From Streptomyces paradoxus (GTDB taxonomy: Bacteria > Actinomycetota > Actinomycetes > Streptomycetales > Streptomycetaceae), in NCBI RefSeq assembly GCF_014202475.1, contig NZ_JACHGV010000005.1, forward strand, positions 539,597 through 603,596: a stretch of DNA of 64,000 nucleotides, written 5' to 3'. Positions within the stretch are counted from its first letter, which is position 1, and every line of letters starts with the position of its first letter. Positions 60,817-64,000 of the stretch are shown here, piece by piece. Below the pieces are notes generated by a model. The model was given only the letters and a program-made list of their open reading frames with translations, had not been told where the DNA came from and searched no databases. Made by a program: the position numbers and the translations under genes.

Positions 60817-60851
60817 GGCAGGCCCCCGCACCCCCGTGCCGGGGGCCTGCC
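60817..60851. terminator. hairpin terminator downstream of ahcY
   Basis: 12-bp stem (GGCAGGCCCCCG at 60817-60828 with 60840-60851) and an 11-nt loop that can extend by a further CAC/GTG pairing. It lies 49 bp after the ahcY stop. Confidence 0.8.
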
Positions 60852-60901
60852 CCGTTTGACGGACCGGCGACCGGTCCAGCCCGTCAAGACCCAGGACCCC
60901 C

Positions 60902-61516
60902 ATGCCCCGCGGCCGCTATTCGCTCCACGATCCGCACGATCACACCCCCCTCGCGGAAGAGCACTTCCAGTGCGCCCCCGGCCCCTCCGGCTGGCGCTAC
61001 GTCTCCCAGCTGACCACCCCCGCAGGCGATCACCACGGCTCCGTCGACCTCACCCTCGACGAACTGGGCCGCCCCCTCCGCCTCGAACTGCACGCCGCCG
61101 CCTGGCAGGTCCGCGGCGCCGCCCTCGACGGCGTCACCTGGGTCCGCACCGATCCCACCGGGACCGAGGCCACCGAAGGCAATGTGCGCGCCCACGCCTT
61201 CACCGGCACGTCCCCGGCGTTCCTCGTCGCCACCGCCCGCCTCCTGCGCCTCACCCCCTCCACGGCAGCCACCCGCGTACGCCTCGTCGCTTTCACGGAC
61301 CCGGTCCTCGCCCCACGCACCGTGGACCAGTCCTGGACCTTGCTGAAAAGCGAAGCACACGCCACTGACAACGACCCCCTGACCGTGGACGAATACCAGG
61401 TCACAGCCCTGGACACGGGCGAGCAGCACACCGTGCACATCGCCGGGGACGTGGTACTCGCGGCCCCCGGCATCGAGCTCGAAGACCTGGAGTCACCGCC
61501 GTCGGTGTTCACCTGA
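60902..61516 (+). CDS. conserved protein of unknown function
   Basis: A 204-residue protein without signal peptide or TM. The predicted structure is beta-rich: HFQCAPGPSGWRYVSQL, then HHGSVDLTLDELGRPLRLELHA and YQVTALDTGEQHTVHIAGDVVLAAPGIELEDL. I do not recognise a family; the alternation resembles bacterial lipid- or cofactor-binding beta barrels, but no motif proves it. ATG 60902 has CAGGAC upstream. Rightward, between ahcY and the convergent RDD gene; no operon partner. Confidence 0.65.
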   Translation: MPRGRYSLHDPHDHTPLAEEHFQCAPGPSGWRYVSQLTTPAGDHHGSVDLTLDELGRPLRLELHAAAWQVRGAALDGVTWVRTDPTGTEATEGNVRAHAFTGTSPAFLVATARLLRLTPSTAATRVRLVAFTDPVLAPRTVDQSWTLLKSEAHATDNDPLTVDEYQVTALDTGEQHTVHIAGDVVLAAPGIELEDLESPPSVFT

Positions 61517-61554
61517 GCAGGCAGCCGAGCCCGGCAGGCCTGCTCCGCCCTCTC

Positions 61555-62523
61555 CTACGCCGGTGGCACGAACCCGGTGCCGGGCCGCTCGCCCGCCGGA
61601 ACACCCGGTGACTCCGCGGGCCGCCGCTCCCCGCCGGACGGCTCGGCGACCACCTCGGGCGCCCCGACCAGCCGCGCAGGGCCGACAGGTGTCTCGCCCA
61701 CAGCCGGTGGCTTGCCCGTACCCGCCGGGCCGCTCGTCGCCGGAGCCGCGGCGGACGCGGCAGCGGGGGCCGAGTCGCTCCCGAAGGCCCGCCGGGCCTC
61801 CCGCGCCTGCCGTTCCTGCACGACCGCGGCCAGATAAGCCGCCGGCGGCACACCCTGCGGCACCGGAGCGCCCGTCCGCTCGGCGAGATCCGACGCCAGC
61901 CGCTCCGCCATCGACCAGCCGACCTGCGGATCCAGCTGCTGCATGCGCGTCAGGTACTGCCGGACGGCGAGCCACAGCCCGTCGGGCACCGCGGACAGAT
62001 CGAGCCCCGAGAACCGCCCCGCCAGCCAGGGCGGAGGAGGCGGCACAAAGCCGGTCCGTGTGACCGGAATCCGCTCCCGCACGACCAGCGTCCCCGCGAA
62101 CACATCCCCGAGCCGCCGCCCACGCGCCGACACGAACGAGGCGATACAGGCGACGATCCCGAAGGTCATGAGGATCTCGATCACGCCGATCAAGCCCCTC
62201 ACCAGCGCATGGCGGAACCGGATCGGACCCCCGTCGTCCCGCACCACCCGAAGCCCGCACGCCATCTTCCCGAGCGACCGCCCGTGACTGAGCGTCTCCA
62301 CCGCGATCGGCCCGCCCACCAGGACGAGAACGAACGACGCGATGGACAGCGCCGTCTGCGCCGCCTCGTCGAGTGAAGCCGTGGAGGTGACCAGCACGAT
62401 GGTCACCGCGACGTAGACCGCCATGGCCGCCAAGAGATCGAGCAGTACGGCCAGCGCCCTGCTGGGCAGCCTCGCGGGGCGCAGCTCCAATGCCACAGCC
62501 TCGCCCGTCACCAGCTCACTCAC
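61555..62523 (-). CDS. RDD-family membrane protein
   Basis: A 322-residue protein. Residues 15-165 form an RDD domain of three to four TM helices: RALAVLLDLLAAMAVYVAVTIVLV with the Arg-Asp pair, HGRSLGKMACGLRVVRDDGG, and RRLGDVFAGTLVV. The C-terminal 150 residues are cytoplasmic and Pro/Ala/Gly-rich, ending PAGERPGTGFVPPA. GTG 62523 has AAGGAC upstream. It is divergent from the SpoIIM gene by 128 bp, a pair seen together in Streptomyces, so joint function is likely though unknown. Confidence 0.82.
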   Translation of the reverse strand: MSELVTGEAVALELRPARLPSRALAVLLDLLAAMAVYVAVTIVLVTSTASLDEAAQTALSIASFVLVLVGGPIAVETLSHGRSLGKMACGLRVVRDDGGPIRFRHALVRGLIGVIEILMTFGIVACIASFVSARGRRLGDVFAGTLVVRERIPVTRTGFVPPPPPWLAGRFSGLDLSAVPDGLWLAVRQYLTRMQQLDPQVGWSMAERLASDLAERTGAPVPQGVPPAAYLAAVVQERQAREARRAFGSDSAPAAASAAAPATSGPAGTGKPPAVGETPVGPARLVGAPEVVAEPSGGERRPAESPGVPAGERPGTGFVPPA

Positions 62524-62651
62524 GCCTGCCGTCCTTCCCCTGCCCTGCCCCCGACAGGGCCAGTCTGCCAAGCTGAGGGCGCATCGCACCGTAGTACGAC
62601 AAGCTGATCCACGACGAGCCTCCGACGACCAGCCGAGGAGCAGGCACCCCG

Positions 62652-63659
62652 ATGGACCTCGACGTCTTCGTCTCCGCCCACCGAGCGGAGTGGGACCGCC
62701 TCGAAGCCTTGCTCCGCCGCCAGCGCCGCCTCAACGGCGCGGAAGCCGACGAACTCGTCACCCTCTACCAGCGCACGGCGACGCACCTCTCCCTGATCCA
62801 GTCCAGTGCCCCCGACCCACAACTGACCGGTCGGCTCAGCCAACTCGTGGCACGCGCGCGTAGTGCCGTGACAGGCACCCGACGCGCCTCCTGGCGCGAT
62901 GTCACACGCTTCCTGGCCCACGGTTTCCCGGCCGCCGTCTACAAGTCGCGCCACTGGTGGGTACCCACCGCGCTTCTGTCGACGGCCGTCGCGGCCCTCC
63001 TGGGCTGGTGGATCGGTACCCACCCCGAAGTACAGGCCTCCATCGCGGCCCCCAGCGAACTCCGCGAGCTGACCCGCCCTGGCGGCCAGTACGAGACGTA
63101 CTACTCCAGCCACCCGGCGGCGAGCTTCGCCGCCCAGGTCTGGACGAACAACGCCTGGGCCGCCGCCCTGTGCCTCATCCTGGGGGTCTTCCTGGGGCTC
63201 CCGGTCCTCTGGATCCTCTTCCAGAACATGCTGAACCTCGGTATCGGCGTGGGCCTGATGTCCTCGGCCGGCCGCCTCGACACCTTCCTGGGCCTGGTGC
63301 TCCCGCACGGCCTCCTCGAACTGACCGCGGTCTTCGTCGCGGCCGGCACCGGCCTGCGCCTGGGCTGGACCCTCATCGACCCCGGCCCCCGGACGCGGCG
63401 GACAGCGCTCGCGGAAGAAGGCCGGGCCGCCATAGGCATGGCCATCGGCCTGGCCCTCGTCCTCTTCGTCTCCGGCGCCATCGAAGGCTTCGTCACCCCG
63501 TCCGGCCTCCCCACCTGGGCCCGCATCACCATCGGGATCGCCGCCGAAGTGGCTTTCCTGGCCTACGTCTACGTCCTGGGCGGCCGTGCCGCCCGTGCGG
63601 GAGAGACCGGGGACGTCGAGGCAGCGGAACGCAGCGCGACCGTCCCCACAGCCGCCTGA
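62652..63659 (+). CDS. SpoIIM-family membrane protein
   Basis: A 335-residue protein with an N-terminal cytoplasmic helical domain (FVSAHRAEWDRLEALLRRQ, residues 6-24) and a C-terminal SpoIIM-type membrane domain of five or six TM helices (from about 103). FQNMLNLGIGVGLMSSAGRL near 196 and LPHGLLELTAVFVAAGTGLRLG near 217-238 are the family blocks. In Bacillus SpoIIM helps engulfment; in Streptomyces, which do not engulf, its role is unknown. GAGGAG precedes ATG 62652. It lies just before an rRNA operon. Confidence 0.85.
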   Translation: MDLDVFVSAHRAEWDRLEALLRRQRRLNGAEADELVTLYQRTATHLSLIQSSAPDPQLTGRLSQLVARARSAVTGTRRASWRDVTRFLAHGFPAAVYKSRHWWVPTALLSTAVAALLGWWIGTHPEVQASIAAPSELRELTRPGGQYETYYSSHPAASFAAQVWTNNAWAAALCLILGVFLGLPVLWILFQNMLNLGIGVGLMSSAGRLDTFLGLVLPHGLLELTAVFVAAGTGLRLGWTLIDPGPRTRRTALAEEGRAAIGMAIGLALVLFVSGAIEGFVTPSGLPTWARITIGIAAEVAFLAYVYVLGGRAARAGETGDVEAAERSATVPTAA

Positions 63660-63732
63660 TCGTCCCGCCCGCAGGCGGATGTGCGACCACCTCCGTTCAG
63701 CTGCTAGTCTCCTCTTCGCCCCACAGGAGCCG

Positions 63733-63761
63733 TTGACACGGCGAGTGCGGGGAGGTAGATT
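63733..63761 (+). promoter_or_regulatory. strong rRNA operon promoter
   Basis: TTGACA at 63733-63738, a 17-bp spacer and TAGATT at 63756-63761 form a near-consensus promoter, typical of Streptomyces rrn P-type promoters. Further start sites may exist, such as TAGTCT at 63703-63708, which lacks a good -35. Confidence 0.85.
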
Positions 63762-64000
63762 AGAACAGTTGCCTGGAGATGGGCCATAGCCCCAGACCAG
63801 TCAGAGTGAACATCTACTTGCTTCTTGAAACCCTGATTTCATTGAAGCCTCTCCCGATGAATCGGAAATGAGCGGCCGGTCAGTCCGGCCCGAAACTTCT
63901 GATAAAGTCGGAACCGCCGGAAAGGGAAACGCGGAAGCGGGAACCTGGAAAGCACCGAGGAAATCGGATCGGAAAGATCTGATAGAGTCGGAAACGCAAG
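63762..64000 (+). other. rRNA operon leader (16S gene lies beyond the window)
   Basis: A/G-rich, non-coding leader with paired copies of TCTGATA-A/G-AGTCGGAA (63898-63913 and 63978-63993, 80 bp apart). These words are a hallmark of the Streptomyces pre-16S leader, where they contribute to processing or antitermination. The 16S rRNA itself does not begin before base 64000. Confidence 0.8.
63898..63993 (+). repeat. paired 16-bp direct repeat in rRNA leader
   Basis: TCTGATAAAGTCGGAA at 63898-63913 and TCTGATAGAGTCGGAA at 63978-63993 differ at one base. They probably serve in processing of the rRNA precursor. Confidence 0.7.

Noticed and set aside
63762..64000. Start of the 16S rRNA gene
   Set aside because: The sequence matches the pre-16S leader only; the mature 16S 5' end has not been reached.

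Overview
The window is high-GC DNA (strong G/C preference at third codon positions, many GTG and some TTG starts) from a Streptomyces chromosome. WhiB, a SigB-type partner-switching set, coenzyme F420 genes, LytR-CpsA-Psr (LCP) proteins, a ZnT9-type cation diffusion facilitator (CDF) transporter and a Streptomyces-type rRNA leader all support this. From memory the gene order matches the S. coelicolor core chromosome from about SCO3073 (hutU) down to SCO3019. No prophage, plasmid, IS element, tRNA or CRISPR array was seen; this is mostly vertically inherited core DNA with a few decayed or duplicated loci.

Layout. (1) 1-5.6 kb: histidine-utilisation operon hutU, M20 amidohydrolase, hutF, hutI, transcribed to the right with overlapping genes behind a promoter/operator at 3-39. 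(2) 5.6-10.4 kb: a small membrane protein, a SigB-family sigma factor, a divergent anti-anti-sigma factor and an RsbW-like kinase, then two secreted/membrane proteins, one with an LPQTG cell-wall sorting motif. (3) 10.4-15 kb: peptide transporter, OmpR-type two-component pair, GtrA-type membrane protein. (4) 15.1-19.5 kb: purK-purE-dipeptidase overlapping operon, an old yellow enzyme remnant, and a dipeptidase paralogue that has lost every metal ligand. (5) 19.5-21.4 kb: two VOC proteins divergent from a CGNR regulator across a perfect palindrome, then a degenerate 45-bp tandem repeat. (6) 21.4-25.9 kb: UDP-glucose dehydrogenase, acyl-CoA dehydrogenase, phospholipase D-type enzyme, Cys-rich copper-binding protein. 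(7) 26-42 kb: cell-envelope island with six LCP genes (two of them a tandem duplication including the promoter), a glycosyltransferase, a TIGR03089 protein, a PGRP-type amidase and GDP-mannose pyrophosphorylase. (8) 41.7-46.6 kb: AlkA-type glycosylase, fbiA-fbiB for coenzyme F420, cysteine dioxygenase, whiB. (9) 46.7-60.8 kb: a 1243-residue glycosyltransferase with its DUF5719 partner, a metallopeptidase-like protein, DUF3499, an internally deleted lactate permease, then manB, Trm112, a SIS isomerase, manA, a CDF transporter and ahcY. (10) 60.9-64 kb: an unknown protein, RDD and SpoIIM membrane proteins, and the promoter and leader of an rRNA operon whose 16S gene lies beyond the window.

How it fits together. 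The right two thirds supplies activated mannose (manA, manB, manC) and UDP-glucuronate (ugd), and contains glycosyltransferases and LCP ligases that attach glycopolymers to peptidoglycan, next to the developmental regulator whiB. From GtrA to ahcY the gene content parallels Mycobacterium tuberculosis Rv3277 to Rv3248c as I recall it, which implies an ancient actinobacterial envelope/development cluster. I do not see a wholly undescribed system. The most unusual items are the pseudo-dipeptidase beside its active paralogue, the CGNR/VOC palindrome module, the duplicated LCP gene with promoter, and the in-frame repeat element in the large glycosyltransferase.
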